Assembly: GCF_001308875.1 (NCBI RefSeq)
Contig: NZ_KQ465144.1
Coordinates: 1-37,134, forward strand
Origin: Lysinibacillus sp. ZYM-1
GTDB lineage: Bacteria > Bacillota > Bacilli > Bacillales_A > Planococcaceae
Reading direction: 5' to 3'
Length of the DNA: 37,134 nucleotides
Numbering within the stretch: the stretch's first letter is position 1; each line of letters opens with the position of its first letter. Of this stretch, positions 8,556 through 17,375 are shown piece after piece. The notes beneath the pieces were generated by a model. It did not search any database. It saw nothing but the letters and a program-made list of their open reading frames with translations, and was not told the origin of the DNA. The translations under genes and the position numbers were made by a program.

Positions 8556-9182
8556 CTATCTTACCAATATTTTTTGCTTCATTCGATAAATTAATAGTAT
8601 ATACAGACAGTCATAAAAGAGGGTCGCCATCGAAATAATCGTAATCAACGGTGTACGGAAGTAGAGATAAAAACCAACCGCAGCAAACAATGTTCCAATC
8701 ATCTTACAGACAGCAATCCCCATAGATTGACCATCTAAATTCCCTCTTCGTAACAATAGACCGATAAATAATCCTGACATCATAAGATTTTGAAAAAAGG
8801 CTGCGTACTTCCCTTCAAAATCCTGAAATTGATGAACAATTCCTAAAATCATCAACATGCTGAAAATTAAAGTGACCAAAAAGGAGGCATACAATGTTTT
8901 TTTAGAGAGGATTCTCCGATATTCTGTTGGCGCAAAGCGTAAAAATTGCATCAGTATAAAGATATCTAATACGAGCCAAATAAACGTAATGATTCGTTGA
9001 AGGTCATTTGGTGGATAAAGAAAAGTAAAGATAAACTCCCAGGCGATATTGGCACAAATAGCGACCATAGGCATGCCATATTTTTTATCCATCCATCCTT
9101 TATAAATAACTAATATATATGTAATGATCCAAAAAAGACCCATTCCTAATTGGCAAATCAATAAAATATCTAGTTGAGCCAA
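8556..9182 (-). CDS. Small integral membrane protein resembling transmembrane terpene cyclases
   Basis: A 208-residue protein with about seven hydrophobic segments and short loops. It resembles the Pyr4/PaxB family of membrane terpene cyclases, which protonate an epoxide or alkene to cyclise meroterpenoids. Visible family-like features are ANIAWEFIF in the second segment (E49, corresponding to the catalytic glutamate of Pyr4) and FYDCLYILLIYR in the last segment (D191, corresponding to the second acidic residue), plus the central WLVLDIFILMQF. The match is from memory of motifs, so the substrate and even activity are uncertain. Start is TTG at 9182; an in-frame stop lies just upstream and GGAGGGAGAG precedes it at 8-13 bases. 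Divergent from the PgeF-like gene. No prenyltransferase or epoxidase is in the window. Confidence 0.6.
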   Translation of the reverse strand: MAQLDILLICQLGMGLFWIITYILVIYKGWMDKKYGMPMVAICANIAWEFIFTFLYPPNDLQRIITFIWLVLDIFILMQFLRFAPTEYRRILSKKTLYASFLVTLIFSMLMILGIVHQFQDFEGKYAAFFQNLMMSGLFIGLLLRRGNLDGQSMGIAVCKMIGTLFAAVGFYLYFRTPLITIISMATLFYDCLYILLIYRMKQKILVR

Positions 9183-9200
9183 CTTTTACGCTCTCCCTCC

Positions 9201-9212
9201 ATATAGGATTCC
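9201..9212 (-). repeat. 12-base element upstream of the membrane protein gene (inverted copy of 9320-9331)
   Basis: Read on the minus strand this is GGAATCCTATAT. It ends 18 bases before the TTG start of the membrane protein gene. The same 12-mer in the other orientation ends 19 bases before the start of the divergent gene. Confidence 0.6.
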
Positions 9213-9319
9213 CCATACTATATGTGAAGAAATCTACTCATTATGTCTAAAAGTTTGCTAGTAGGGTAAGAGAAAAGAGTAACAAATATTCAAGGAAAAG
9301 GAACCTATACATTCAGCAT

Positions 9320-9331
9320 GGAATCCTATAT
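9320..9331 (+). repeat. 12-base element upstream of the PgeF-like gene (inverted copy of 9201-9212)
   Basis: GGAATCCTATAT, identical to the element before the divergent gene and at nearly the same distance from the start codon. It may be a shared operator or a 5' leader element. Confidence 0.6.
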
Positions 9332-9350
9332 AGTAAAGCGGGGTGATTGA

Positions 9351-10112
9351 ATGAAATCAAAAATATATGTAGATAATGATCAATTTATCGCTGGCACTAC
9401 CTTAAAGGATACAATGGAATTAGAGCACAATAATATGGCGTTACATGTTTGCACTAATATCCATGATGTCATTGACAATCGGCAACAATTAGCAACAACA
9501 TTGAACTGCGGCTTGCAAGATTTCATTTGCACGGAACAAACACATAGTGCCAACTTCCATCGTGTTACATTAGCCGATAAAGGACGTGGTGCCGAGCAAA
9601 TGGATACAGCAGTGAAAAATACGGATGCACTCTATACAGTTGAGCCTAATTTATTACTATGCAGTTTTACAGCAGATTGCGTCCCTGTGATATTTTATAA
9701 TGCTACAAACGGCTTAGTGGGCGTCATTCATTCAGGTTGGCAAGGAACTATCAAAGAAATAACACCCAAACTGTTTCAACACCTTTTGGAAGAAGAACAA
9801 TGCCGACCAGAGGATTTTCACATTCAAATTGGCATGGCATTAAGCCAGCAAAAGTTTGAAGTGGACGCAGATGTCTACGAAAAGTTCCATAGCCTTGGTT
9901 ATGCAGATGAATTCATGTACTTTAATGCTGAAACGAATAAATACCATATTGATAATCAAAAAACTGTGAAAAAACAATGTGAACTTGCTGGTATCCCATC
10001 TGAGCAGATTCAAATTGATGCCACTTGTACATTCCTTAGCCCTGATGGCTTCTCCTACCGGCAGGACAAACAGGCAGGCAGACATTTAAGCTTTATTATG
10101 CGAAAATCTTAA
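9351..10112 (+). CDS. PgeF/YlmD-like multicopper-fold enzyme (laccase-domain, purine nucleoside phosphorylase/deaminase type)
   Basis: A 253-residue YfiH/DUF152-family protein. Members were first called polyphenol oxidases and later shown to act on purine nucleosides (adenosine phosphorolysis and deamination) or to edit peptidoglycan (PgeF in E. coli). The metal site is present: H65 in TEQTHSANF, C110 in TADCVPVIF and H127 in IHSGWQGT. The C-terminal CTF ... FSYRQDKQAGRHLSF signature is also complete. Length is normal for the family. GGGGTGATTGA precedes the ATG. Bacilli usually carry ylmD in the division cluster near ftsZ; here it is instead isolated and divergent from a membrane protein, so it may be a second copy. 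Confidence 0.85.
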   Translation: MKSKIYVDNDQFIAGTTLKDTMELEHNNMALHVCTNIHDVIDNRQQLATTLNCGLQDFICTEQTHSANFHRVTLADKGRGAEQMDTAVKNTDALYTVEPNLLLCSFTADCVPVIFYNATNGLVGVIHSGWQGTIKEITPKLFQHLLEEEQCRPEDFHIQIGMALSQQKFEVDADVYEKFHSLGYADEFMYFNAETNKYHIDNQKTVKKQCELAGIPSEQIQIDATCTFLSPDGFSYRQDKQAGRHLSFIMRKS

Positions 10113-10123
10113 ACAAACGAAAA

Positions 10124-10158
10124 GGACAATCCGCTTCAACATAAGGATTGTCCATTTT
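10124..10158. terminator. Bidirectional rho-independent terminator
   Basis: GGACAATCC (10124-10132) pairs with GGATTGTCC (10145-10153), with ATTTTATTTT on the plus side and TTTTCG on the minus side. It ends both the PgeF-like gene and the gerC gene. Confidence 0.88.
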
Positions 10159-11266
10159 ATTTTAACGTACCTGTACTAATAATCGACGTCTCAACATGTA
10201 CTTCCGTTTTTAATTTGCCTATGACTTCCCTCGTTTTTTTGGTCGTCCACTTTCCATCATAGTACATTCTAAACTTTTCACTTAGCCCACTAGGATCGAC
10301 ATCCATATTTTTTAGTTTATCTAAAAATTTTGTGATATCCTCTTCTAGCTGCTTATTAATATCTTTCTCTAAGTGGCTAATACTTTCCACAGTATTCAGT
10401 TCATATTCTCTTGCACCCTTATATTCACTTAAAGTACCCTTTATTTTAAGATTAATGATTAGCTTTGGTGATTCAATACTCTTATTACTTCGCATTTTGA
10501 TAGTGCTCTCAATTAAATCAATCATTAGCTTTTCTTCCCCATGTCCCTCATGTAAATCTAGATGGAGCGGCGCAAGGTTTTTTCGCCCTTGTAATGCTTG
10601 AATAATAAGCGCTTCCTCAGGCTTTATCAATTCTTCCATATGATTCCCTTTGAAGACTGCAACACCTTTGATTTCTAATTTATCATCGAGCTTTTCGATA
10701 TAAGGAAGGATTGTGTCTGTTACAGGATTCGAAATTGTATAAATGAAATCATGTAAATTCGTATTGGGATTAAAAGCTGTATTAATACTTGGCTCCAATA
10801 AATCATTAATGTAAAAGATAATGTTTGGTTTATCAGGGTAATCTCCCTTTAAAATGGTTTCAGCATTGTCTTTCGCAATTGCTATGAGTACCTTATTTCC
10901 TACCTCTGCATTTCTGTATAAATGCTGAATGACCTTTCGAACCTGCCCTTTTCTTGCAAATTCTTCGTTGATCAGTACAACCCGCAACTGATTAAAGACA
11001 ATTTTTTTATCAGAAAGCTTTTCGATTTCTACAATACCACTTGAAACAAGATCTGTTGCAACAGAGAAAATTTGTGTTTTTTGCTGTGCTTCTGGTGAAT
11101 ATTGTGGAATAGCTACCGTAATTTTCATTTGCTTTTCATCAATATAATCAAAAGCCATAATACCAACCATACCTACGTCTTCTAATGGTACCTTTAGCTC
11201 TTTTCTTGAACAACCAACCAATAGCACTAAGAGTATAAGGGAGATGCCTAGAAGTTTTCTATTCAT
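10157..11266 (-). CDS. Germinant receptor subunit C (Ger(x)C lipoprotein)
   Basis: A 369-residue lipoprotein of the GerAC/GerBC family, the C subunit of a nutrient germinant receptor in the spore inner membrane. The N-terminus has a signal sequence with lipobox LLVGC, so diacylglycerol would be added to the Cys at about residue 17. The body shows family stretches such as VPLEDVGMVGIMAFDYIDEK, ITVAIPQYSP and the C-terminal MYYDGKWTTKKTREVIGKLKTEV. The ATG at 11266 is chosen because GAAGGTG is just upstream and it overlaps the gerB stop by four bases; a longer frame from 11320 would start inside gerB. Last gene of the operon. Confidence 0.9.
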   Translation of the reverse strand: MNRKLLGISLILLVLLVGCSRKELKVPLEDVGMVGIMAFDYIDEKQMKITVAIPQYSPEAQQKTQIFSVATDLVSSGIVEIEKLSDKKIVFNQLRVVLINEEFARKGQVRKVIQHLYRNAEVGNKVLIAIAKDNAETILKGDYPDKPNIIFYINDLLEPSINTAFNPNTNLHDFIYTISNPVTDTILPYIEKLDDKLEIKGVAVFKGNHMEELIKPEEALIIQALQGRKNLAPLHLDLHEGHGEEKLMIDLIESTIKMRSNKSIESPKLIINLKIKGTLSEYKGAREYELNTVESISHLEKDINKQLEEDITKFLDKLKNMDVDPSGLSEKFRMYYDGKWTTKKTREVIGKLKTEVHVETSIISTGTLK

Positions 11267-12342
11267 TGCTGCACCTTCTTTTTTCGAACTACATATATCA
11301 CGCTTAAGAAGATCGGCCAAATAATTAACATGTAACCAATATAATTGCTTGTTGTAAATAGTTTTTCTTGGAACTCACGCGAAAACGGCATTCTAACAAT
11401 CAAAAAAATGATAGCTGCGAGCAAAAACAATTGATAATTTCTTTTCTTCTTTAACAATGAATCGACACCTAATTTGGCACACCAAACATAGGCAGTAATT
11501 GATGATAATATTAAAAATACCCACAACGTAATACCAATGATATCAATTCGTTCCACAAAGGAAAATTCGCCAGCTTTAAATAAATTCAGCACTGAAAACT
11601 CCACATTTTTCAATTGCCATTCAGAATAATAGATGACACTTACAACTGTTGTGAAAAAACAAAGGAAAATACTAATCCAAATGCCAATTAGTGAATGACG
11701 GTACGCCTTTTTCTGATCAATAATATAGGGAAAGTAAAACATGATTAATTCATAACCAAGGATTGATAAATATCCTTTTTTGAAAGCATCAAAAAATTCT
11801 TGCCAATCAAAATTAAATAACGGGATTAAATGACTAAACTCTCCCTTCTCAATTGCCCAGCGTGTAAAGTAAAACATGCCGATCGTTATAAAAAAAGTCA
11901 TCATGCAAAATCTAGCGATGGATTTGATGCCACCACTTATAATATAAACAAGTAAAAGTAATAAACAAATAACAGGCAATGTGATGGTTTGCTCTTGCAG
12001 GGCTGTACTTTGTATAAGATGCATATAGTTACTAATGATGCCTGCACTAAAAACAATAAATTGAAGGACGAAAAATAGATTGATGACTTTTCCTATTACT
12101 TTCCCTAATAAAATTTCGTTTATTCGAAATAAGTTTTCATTGGGGTATTTAGAGCAAAGCCAAACCATTGGCCAAAGAGTTAAAGTAGCGACAACACCGA
12201 ATAATACGGGCATAAACCACTCGGTGTAACCCATAGCACTTAATTTTTGCGGCAATGACAGTATTCCGGTCCCAATCATAATACTCTGTGCCAAAAAAAT
12301 GACATGATAGCGATTTAACATCTTTAAGTTAGCCGTACTCAA
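11263..12342 (-). CDS. Germinant receptor subunit B (GerAB-type spore permease)
   Basis: A 359-residue membrane protein with about ten transmembrane segments, of the APC-superfamily spore germination permease family (GerAB/YndE). Conserved stretches include FLAQSIMIGTGILSLPQ at the N-terminus, KYPNENLFRINEILLGK, and LGYELIMFYFPYI. In this family the B subunit holds the germinant-binding pocket. The start is TTG at 12342 with GAGGTG five bases upstream; it lies nine bases after the gerA stop. No truncation is visible. The germinant cannot be predicted. Confidence 0.9.
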   Translation of the reverse strand: MSTANLKMLNRYHVIFLAQSIMIGTGILSLPQKLSAMGYTEWFMPVLFGVVATLTLWPMVWLCSKYPNENLFRINEILLGKVIGKVINLFFVLQFIVFSAGIISNYMHLIQSTALQEQTITLPVICLLLLLVYIISGGIKSIARFCMMTFFITIGMFYFTRWAIEKGEFSHLIPLFNFDWQEFFDAFKKGYLSILGYELIMFYFPYIIDQKKAYRHSLIGIWISIFLCFFTTVVSVIYYSEWQLKNVEFSVLNLFKAGEFSFVERIDIIGITLWVFLILSSITAYVWCAKLGVDSLLKKKRNYQLFLLAAIIFLIVRMPFSREFQEKLFTTSNYIGYMLIIWPIFLSVIYVVRKKKVQQ

Positions 12343-12351
12343 GTCTTCACC

Positions 12352-13761
12352 TCATTTCCCCTCTGGCTGTTTTTTTTGAGCTCTTGAAATACCTGTCTTT
12401 TTCGCTAAATATTTAGTTGGAAATCTGATGACATTATCTAATAAATCAGATGGCTTTCTAGGGATTCCAGGCGTCATATAATGTGTTCCTAAAGATTTTA
12501 AACTTAGCAAATGATGAATTAACCAAGCAAATGCGAGCATCTGTCCAAACAATCCAAAGAGCCCTGCCGACAAAATAAAAATATACCGTACAAATCGGCT
12601 AGTGTTACTCATTAGGAATATCGGCGGTAGGAATGATAATAAGGCAGATGTAGCCACCAAAACAATGAGAATATTACTGAGTAACCCCGCTTCCACCGCT
12701 GCAGTACCAATTACGATACCTCCTACGATACCAATTGTTTGTCCGACTTTTGCAGGCATTCGGGAACCGGCTTCTCTAAGTACTTCAATAATAAGCTCGA
12801 TAAATAACACTTCGATGAGAGGTGGAAAAGGAACCTTACTTCTCGATTCTTGAAGATTTAACAATAGCTCATACGGCAATATTTCTGGATGAAAAGTTAA
12901 GGCTGATATATACATGGGCGTAATCATGATGGTTAAGAAAAAACCAAAAAAGCGCAGCATCCTTAATAATGAGGCTGTTGTCCATCGGTTATAATAATCC
13001 TCAATCGACACGAACATTTCAAAAAAAGAGGTCGGACAGACAATCGCTAATTGGCTATTATCCATAAACATGACAATCCTGCCGTCAATGAGGTAGCGAC
13101 AAATACTATCGGGGCGTACCGTCATATAATATTGAGGAAATGGTGATAGCGGATTATCCTCAATTAATTGCTTCAACACTGATATATCCGTAAATAGTGG
13201 GAATTCCACTTGATCGATACGATTTCTAAGATCGTCTAAGTTTTTGTGATTCACAATATTATCCATATACATAATCGAAATTTTAATATTAGCTTCTGAA
13301 CCAACAATTCGATTTTCATTTTTCAGTTGAGCGCTTTGAATTCTCCTTCTCACTAGAGAAATGTTGGTCTCCAATGATTCTGTAAATGCATCCTGAGGCC
13401 CTATAACGGTTGCTTCTGTTTCAGTATTTGTAATGGCCCTTGTAGGTGCGCTATACGTATCCATACTTAAAAGCGCATTGGTTTCATGAAAAAATAGCAG
13501 GGTTTGCCCAGCATTCAATCTTTTAATAACTCCCTGTATATCCTTAGGATCCACATATTGAGCCATTTGATGAATTTGTTTAATATTATTGGTTAACGGA
13601 ATAGACACCATTGTTTGCAAGGTCATTTTTTCTATAAGTGAGGAAAAATAAATAAGGGTAACATCCCCTTCTTCTGTTGCAATCATATTTAGTTTGACAT
13701 CATCTACATCGTTGATTTCCTTTTTTAATTTAGCAACAATCTGTTCCGGCATCTCGTGCAT
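12352..13761 (-). CDS. Germinant receptor subunit A (GerA family)
   Basis: A 469-residue protein of the GerAA/GerBA/Spo VAF family. Residues 1-240 are the soluble N-terminal part, with the family motif ETNISLVRRRIQSAQLKN and SIMYMDNIVN. Residues about 250-440 carry five or so membrane segments, including the conserved TPMYISALTFHPEILPYELLL split by a loop, PFPPLIEVLFIELI and GIVGGIVIGTAAVEAG. It forms the receptor with the B and C subunits encoded just downstream. AAAGGGG lies 9 bases before the ATG. First gene of the operon; forespore (SigG) control would be expected, but I could not identify a clear SigG promoter. Confidence 0.92.
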   Translation of the reverse strand: MHEMPEQIVAKLKKEINDVDDVKLNMIATEEGDVTLIYFSSLIEKMTLQTMVSIPLTNNIKQIHQMAQYVDPKDIQGVIKRLNAGQTLLFFHETNALLSMDTYSAPTRAITNTETEATVIGPQDAFTESLETNISLVRRRIQSAQLKNENRIVGSEANIKISIMYMDNIVNHKNLDDLRNRIDQVEFPLFTDISVLKQLIEDNPLSPFPQYYMTVRPDSICRYLIDGRIVMFMDNSQLAIVCPTSFFEMFVSIEDYYNRWTTASLLRMLRFFGFFLTIMITPMYISALTFHPEILPYELLLNLQESRSKVPFPPLIEVLFIELIIEVLREAGSRMPAKVGQTIGIVGGIVIGTAAVEAGLLSNILIVLVATSALLSFLPPIFLMSNTSRFVRYIFILSAGLFGLFGQMLAFAWLIHHLLSLKSLGTHYMTPGIPRKPSDLLDNVIRFPTKYLAKKTGISRAQKKQPEGK

Positions 13762-13871
13762 TCCGTTCAGCCCCTTTTATTCCGATGAATACCAGTCCAC
13801 ATGTAGGTTTGTTAGTAGTTTGGCATGTTTGCGAATGATTATGTAAAAAATGTGCTGGCAAAAATAGGCAT

Positions 13872-13911
13872 AAAAAAGGATGCCCCTCTTTTGAGAGAAG
13901 CATCCTTTTTT
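13872..13911 (-). terminator. Rho-independent terminator of the AAT permease gene
   Basis: AAAAAAGGATGC (13872-13883) pairs with GCATCCTTTTTT (13900-13911), with an inner CTCT/AGAG stem. On the minus strand the stem is followed by T runs. It isolates the permease gene from the gerA operon. Confidence 0.88.
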
Positions 13912-13913
13912 TG

Positions 13914-15287
13914 TTATTCACCTTGATCCCTGCTGTATCGATTTTTACCAATACCAAATGCATAATAACTGATGGTTACTACTACTAAAAAAACAATCCC
14001 TACAATTAATGATATACGAGTATCGTCATTAATCCACATGCCAACTAGCACCATGATTAAAAAGATAATCGTTAAATAATTTGTAATCGGCGCAAATGGC
14101 ATTTTGAAAGGGTGATTCGCTAATTGTTCACCTTTTACTTTTCTAAATTTCATTTGACTAATTAATATAATGAACCACGGAATCATTCCTGGTAAAACAC
14201 TCGCACTATACACATAGACAAATAAATTCTTTGGTGCAATATAGCTTAAGATGACACCAATCAATAAACCAATCAACACGCCAGCTGTACCAAATAAAGG
14301 TACGCCATTTTTAGAAAGCTTGGCGAAAAATTTTGGTGCTTGCCCATTCATCGCTAGTGTATATAACATACGGCCCGCACTATAAATACCACTGTTACAG
14401 CCCGACATAGCAGCTGTAATAACTACAAAATTAATAATACCTGCTGCAGCGGTAATACCAACCTTGGCAAATGTCGCAACAAAAGGACTGCCAATTGTGC
14501 CTAATTCATCCCAAGGATACACAGTCACAATCACAAAAATAGCTCCAATATAGAAAATTAAAATGCGCCAAATAATACTTTGAATGGCATTCGTAATCGT
14601 TTTTTGCGGATCTTTTGCTTCTCCTGCTGTAATCCCTATAAGTTCTACCCCTTGGTAAGCCGCAACAACTAAGGATAATGCAAAGAAGAAGCCCGTCCAG
14701 CCGCCAGTAAAGAAGCCACCATGACTCCATAAATTTGATAAACCAATGGCGATACCATCATTACCAAATCCAAAGAAGATCAGTCCAATTCCCGCTACAA
14801 TCATTAAAATAATAGTTACGATTTTAATCATAGCAAACCAAAATTCAAATTCACCAAACGATTTAACCGAGATAAAGTTTGCTACGCCTAATATCACCAT
14901 CGCAATTAAACCAGGTATCCATGCTGGTAAATCCGGATACCAATACTGCATATACGTGCCCACTGCTATAATTTCCGACATTCCAACAATTACCCATTGA
15001 AACCAGTTGCTCCATGCCGTTAGATAACCTGCTAAAGGATGTATATATTTATAGCCAAATGTTGCAAAAGAGCCTGTACTTGGCTCCATATAAAGCATCT
15101 CACCCATTGCCCTCATAATGAAAAATATAAAAATACCTGCAATCCCATAGGCAAGGAGTACAGAAGGACCGGTCCATTGAATAGCACTTGCTGAACCCAT
15201 AAATAGGCCCACACCAATTGTACCGCCAAGTGCGATCATTTGGATGTGACGTGCCTCTAATCCTCGTTTTAATTCTTTATTGGCCAC
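13914..15287 (-). CDS. Amino-acid permease, AAT family
   Basis: A 457-residue secondary transporter of the APC superfamily with 12 predicted membrane segments. The N-terminal signature [20 protein letters not shown] and the later [15 protein letters not shown] are typical of the AAT family (CycA, ProY, AapA, HutM). It would import a neutral or basic amino acid with protons; the substrate is not readable. The start is GTG at 15287 with GAGG nine bases upstream. Complete and of normal length. Single gene, divergent from another permease. Confidence 0.88.
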   Translation of the reverse strand: MANKELKRGLEARHIQMIALGGTIGVGLFMGSASAIQWTGPSVLLAYGIAGIFIFFIMRAMGEMLYMEPSTGSFATFGYKYIHPLAGYLTAWSNWFQWVIVGMSEIIAVGTYMQYWYPDLPAWIPGLIAMVILGVANFISVKSFGEFEFWFAMIKIVTIILMIVAGIGLIFFGFGNDGIAIGLSNLWSHGGFFTGGWTGFFFALSLVVAAYQGVELIGITAGEAKDPQKTITNAIQSIIWRILIFYIGAIFVIVTVYPWDELGTIGSPFVATFAKVGITAAAGIINFVVITAAMSGCNSGIYSAGRMLYTLAMNGQAPKFFAKLSKNGVPLFGTAGVLIGLLIGVILSYIAPKNLFVYVYSASVLPGMIPWFIILISQMKFRKVKGEQLANHPFKMPFAPITNYLTIIFLIMVLVGMWINDDTRISLIVGIVFLVVVTISYYAFGIGKNRYSRDQGE

Positions 15288-15460
15288 TCCATAACGCCTC
15301 TTTTCCTGTTGTTCTTTCTACGATGTTTTTACTTTAAAATAATAATCAATTTTTCTAAAAAAGACAAATGTATTTTTAGGAAAAACAAAAAATAATGATT
15401 TTTTGATAGATTCTCCACCTTTCGGCATGTTGTATTGTGCTCTCATCACCTTTAGTTCAA

Positions 15461-15475
15461 AAATTTCTAAATATT
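15461..15475. promoter_or_regulatory. Possible CodY box between the two permease genes
   Basis: AAATTTCTAAATATT matches the CodY consensus AATTTTCWGAAAATT at 12 of 15 positions. It lies five bases upstream of a candidate -35 for the plus-strand permease. Amino-acid permeases are common CodY targets. A chance match in such AT-rich DNA is quite possible. Confidence 0.35.
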
Positions 15476-15479
15476 ACAA

Positions 15480-15506
15480 TTGACCAAATTATCAAAAAAG
15501 TATAAC
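15480..15506 (+). promoter_or_regulatory. Weak candidate SigA promoter for the plus-strand permease
   Basis: TTGACC (15480-15485) and TATAAC (15501-15506) are good hexamers but only 15 bases apart, two fewer than usual. About 30 bases before the start codon. Confidence 0.35.
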
Positions 15507-15535
15507 ATTTTTATATATTTCTAAGAAAAAGAGGA

Positions 15536-16930
15536 ATGTTTGTAAGTAAAATATTATTTAGAAGAAAGAAAATTGAGGATTTATTACAAAACAAAGGGAC
15601 TATTCAACTAAAGAAAACTTTAGGAGCCTTTGATCTTATATTATTAGGTGTCGGTGCCATTGTCGGCACTGGTATTTTCATCTTGCCAGGTACAGTGGCA
15701 GTAACACATGCAGGACCTGGGATCGTTTTTTCCTTTATCATCGCAGCAATTGTCTGTGCTTTCGCAGGCATGTGTTATTCCGAATTTGCATCAAGCGTAC
15801 CCGTAACTGGGAGTGCCTATACGTATGGCTATATTGTCTTTGGAGAGGTTATCGCATGGTTAGTAGGATGGGCTTTGCTTTTGGAATATGGGCTGGCCGT
15901 TGCCGCAGTTGCGACAGGGTGGTCATCTTATTTAAACTCACTCCTTGCTGGCTTTCATATTGTTCTACCTTCAGCTATTTCAGGAGCATTTAACCCTGCT
16001 TCTGGCACATATATCAATGTACCAGCGATCTTTATTATTTTTGCTACAGCATTTTTATTAACGCTAGGTATTAAAGAATCCACAAGATTCAATTCATGGA
16101 TGGTTTTCTTAAAGGTTGCTGTAATATTACTATTCATTGGCGTAGGTGTATTTTATGTAAAGCCTACTAATTGGGAACCCTTCTTACCATTTGGCATAAA
16201 CGGTGTCTTCAGTGGTGCGGCACTTGTGTTTTTTGCTTATTTAGGATTTGATGCTGTATCTTCGGCTGCTGAGGAAGTAAAGAATCCACAACGTAATATG
16301 CCCATCGGCATCATTGGTTCATTACTTATTTGTACGGTGCTTTATGTTGCTGTATCAATGGTATTAACGGGTATCGTTCCCTATCAGGATTTAAATGTAA
16401 GTGACCCAGTAAGCTATGTTATGCAGCTTGTCCATCAAGATTGGATTGCAGGAATTATCTCTCTTGGTGCAGTTGTAGGAATGATGACGGTTATATTAGT
16501 TATGTCTTATGGAGGAACACGTCTACTGTTTGCCTTAGGACGTGACGGTTTACTTCCAAAAAGCATGGCTGAACTAAGCCCAAAATTTAAAACACCAGTG
16601 AAAAACACATGGATGTTTGCATTACTAGTAGCCTTTTGTGCAGGCTTTGTGCCACTTTCTAAGCTTGCCGAATTAGTAAATATGGGTACCTTAGTGGCAT
16701 TTACGATCGTATCCATCGGTGTTGTGTTTTTGCGTAAACATAAAAATATACCATCTGGGGGCTTTAAAGTTCCATTTTTCCCAGTACTACCGATTTTATC
16801 ATTCTTATTATGTCTATTTTTAATTTCACAGCTTTCCGTCCTTACATGGATTGCATGTGGGATTTGGTTCATCATCGGCTTCATTGTGTATATGGTCTAT
16901 GGTCAAAAGCATAGTAAAATGAATAAATGA
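15536..16930 (+). CDS. Amino-acid permease, YfnA-like (CAT family)
   Basis: A 464-residue APC-superfamily transporter with 12-13 predicted membrane segments. The N-terminus LKKTLGAFDLILLGVGAIVG followed by TGIFILPG, and FFAYLGFDAVSSAAEEVKNPQ are signatures of the cationic amino acid transporter branch that includes B. subtilis YfnA and YhdG. The substrate may be branched-chain, hydroxy or basic amino acids. The only ATG is at 15536; GAGG lies just one base before it, which is unusually tight and suggests weak initiation or use of the AAGAAAAAG stretch further up. Followed by its own terminator. Confidence 0.87.
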   Translation: MFVSKILFRRKKIEDLLQNKGTIQLKKTLGAFDLILLGVGAIVGTGIFILPGTVAVTHAGPGIVFSFIIAAIVCAFAGMCYSEFASSVPVTGSAYTYGYIVFGEVIAWLVGWALLLEYGLAVAAVATGWSSYLNSLLAGFHIVLPSAISGAFNPASGTYINVPAIFIIFATAFLLTLGIKESTRFNSWMVFLKVAVILLFIGVGVFYVKPTNWEPFLPFGINGVFSGAALVFFAYLGFDAVSSAAEEVKNPQRNMPIGIIGSLLICTVLYVAVSMVLTGIVPYQDLNVSDPVSYVMQLVHQDWIAGIISLGAVVGMMTVILVMSYGGTRLLFALGRDGLLPKSMAELSPKFKTPVKNTWMFALLVAFCAGFVPLSKLAELVNMGTLVAFTIVSIGVVFLRKHKNIPSGGFKVPFFPVLPILSFLLCLFLISQLSVLTWIACGIWFIIGFIVYMVYGQKHSKMNK

Positions 16931-16937
16931 TAAGTAC

Positions 16938-16972
16938 AAGGTGTCTCTTACAGCCGTAGAGACACCTTTTTG
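16938..16972 (+). terminator. Rho-independent terminator of the YfnA-like gene
   Basis: AAGGTGTCTCT (16938-16948) pairs perfectly with AGAGACACCTT (16958-16968), followed by TTTT. Confidence 0.9.
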
Positions 16973-17077
16973 CTTAAACATGATAAATTGATCTTTCACT
17001 TATTTTCGCATTATTTGTTACTTCCTCCATTCGCACTTTTGTTTAGCTAATCTTCTTCTTAAAAACTCAAACATAAA

Positions 17078-17114
17078 AACCTCTATCCCACATTCAGCGA
17101 ATGGAATAGAGGTT
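17078..17114 (-). terminator. Rho-independent terminator of the pyrimidine operon
   Basis: AACCTCTAT (17078-17086) pairs with ATAGAGGTT (17106-17114); on the minus strand it is followed by TTTTTAT. It comes seven bases after the stop of the last small gene. Confidence 0.88.
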
Positions 17115-17120
17115 ACTTCG

Positions 17121-17330
17121 TTATTGTAGTAATGTTTGTTCCTGTAATTTTGCAGTGAAATATTTTCGAGCTTCAGCAGTTAGAATTTGCAGCAATGCCA
17201 CTTCTTCCTGACGAGCAAATTCAACAAACATCCCACTTAAATTTTCATAGACATATTTGATTTTAAAGCCACTATCTAAATAATGATCCACTTTTTGGAT
17301 TTCCTCTGTACTTTGTTGGAATTCAGACAT
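17121..17330 (-). CDS. 69-residue protein of unknown function, last gene of the pyrimidine operon
   Basis: I do not recognise this protein. It is 69 residues, soluble, with a predicted mostly helical fold (EEIQKVDHYLDSGFKIKYVYENLSGMFVEF, then a helix with RQEEVALLQILTAEARKYF). It has no Cys/His metal motif and no signal peptide. It is likely real: the ATG at 17330 has AGGTGATGGC and GGTGAGG upstream, it lies 45 bases after the permease stop on the same strand, and the operon terminator follows directly. Position suggests an accessory role in pyrimidine use, for instance binding the permease or an enzyme; that is inference. Confidence 0.7.
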   Translation of the reverse strand: MSEFQQSTEEIQKVDHYLDSGFKIKYVYENLSGMFVEFARQEEVALLQILTAEARKYFTAKLQEQTLLQ

Positions 17331-17375
17331 GCCATCACCTCACCTTCTTTTGAAAATGTCTTGATGTAGTCTCGC

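Noticed and set aside
13730..13963. Minus-strand 77-codon frame between the AAT permease and gerA
   Set aside because: It runs through a strong terminator hairpin and overlaps gerA out of frame, without a ribosome binding site.
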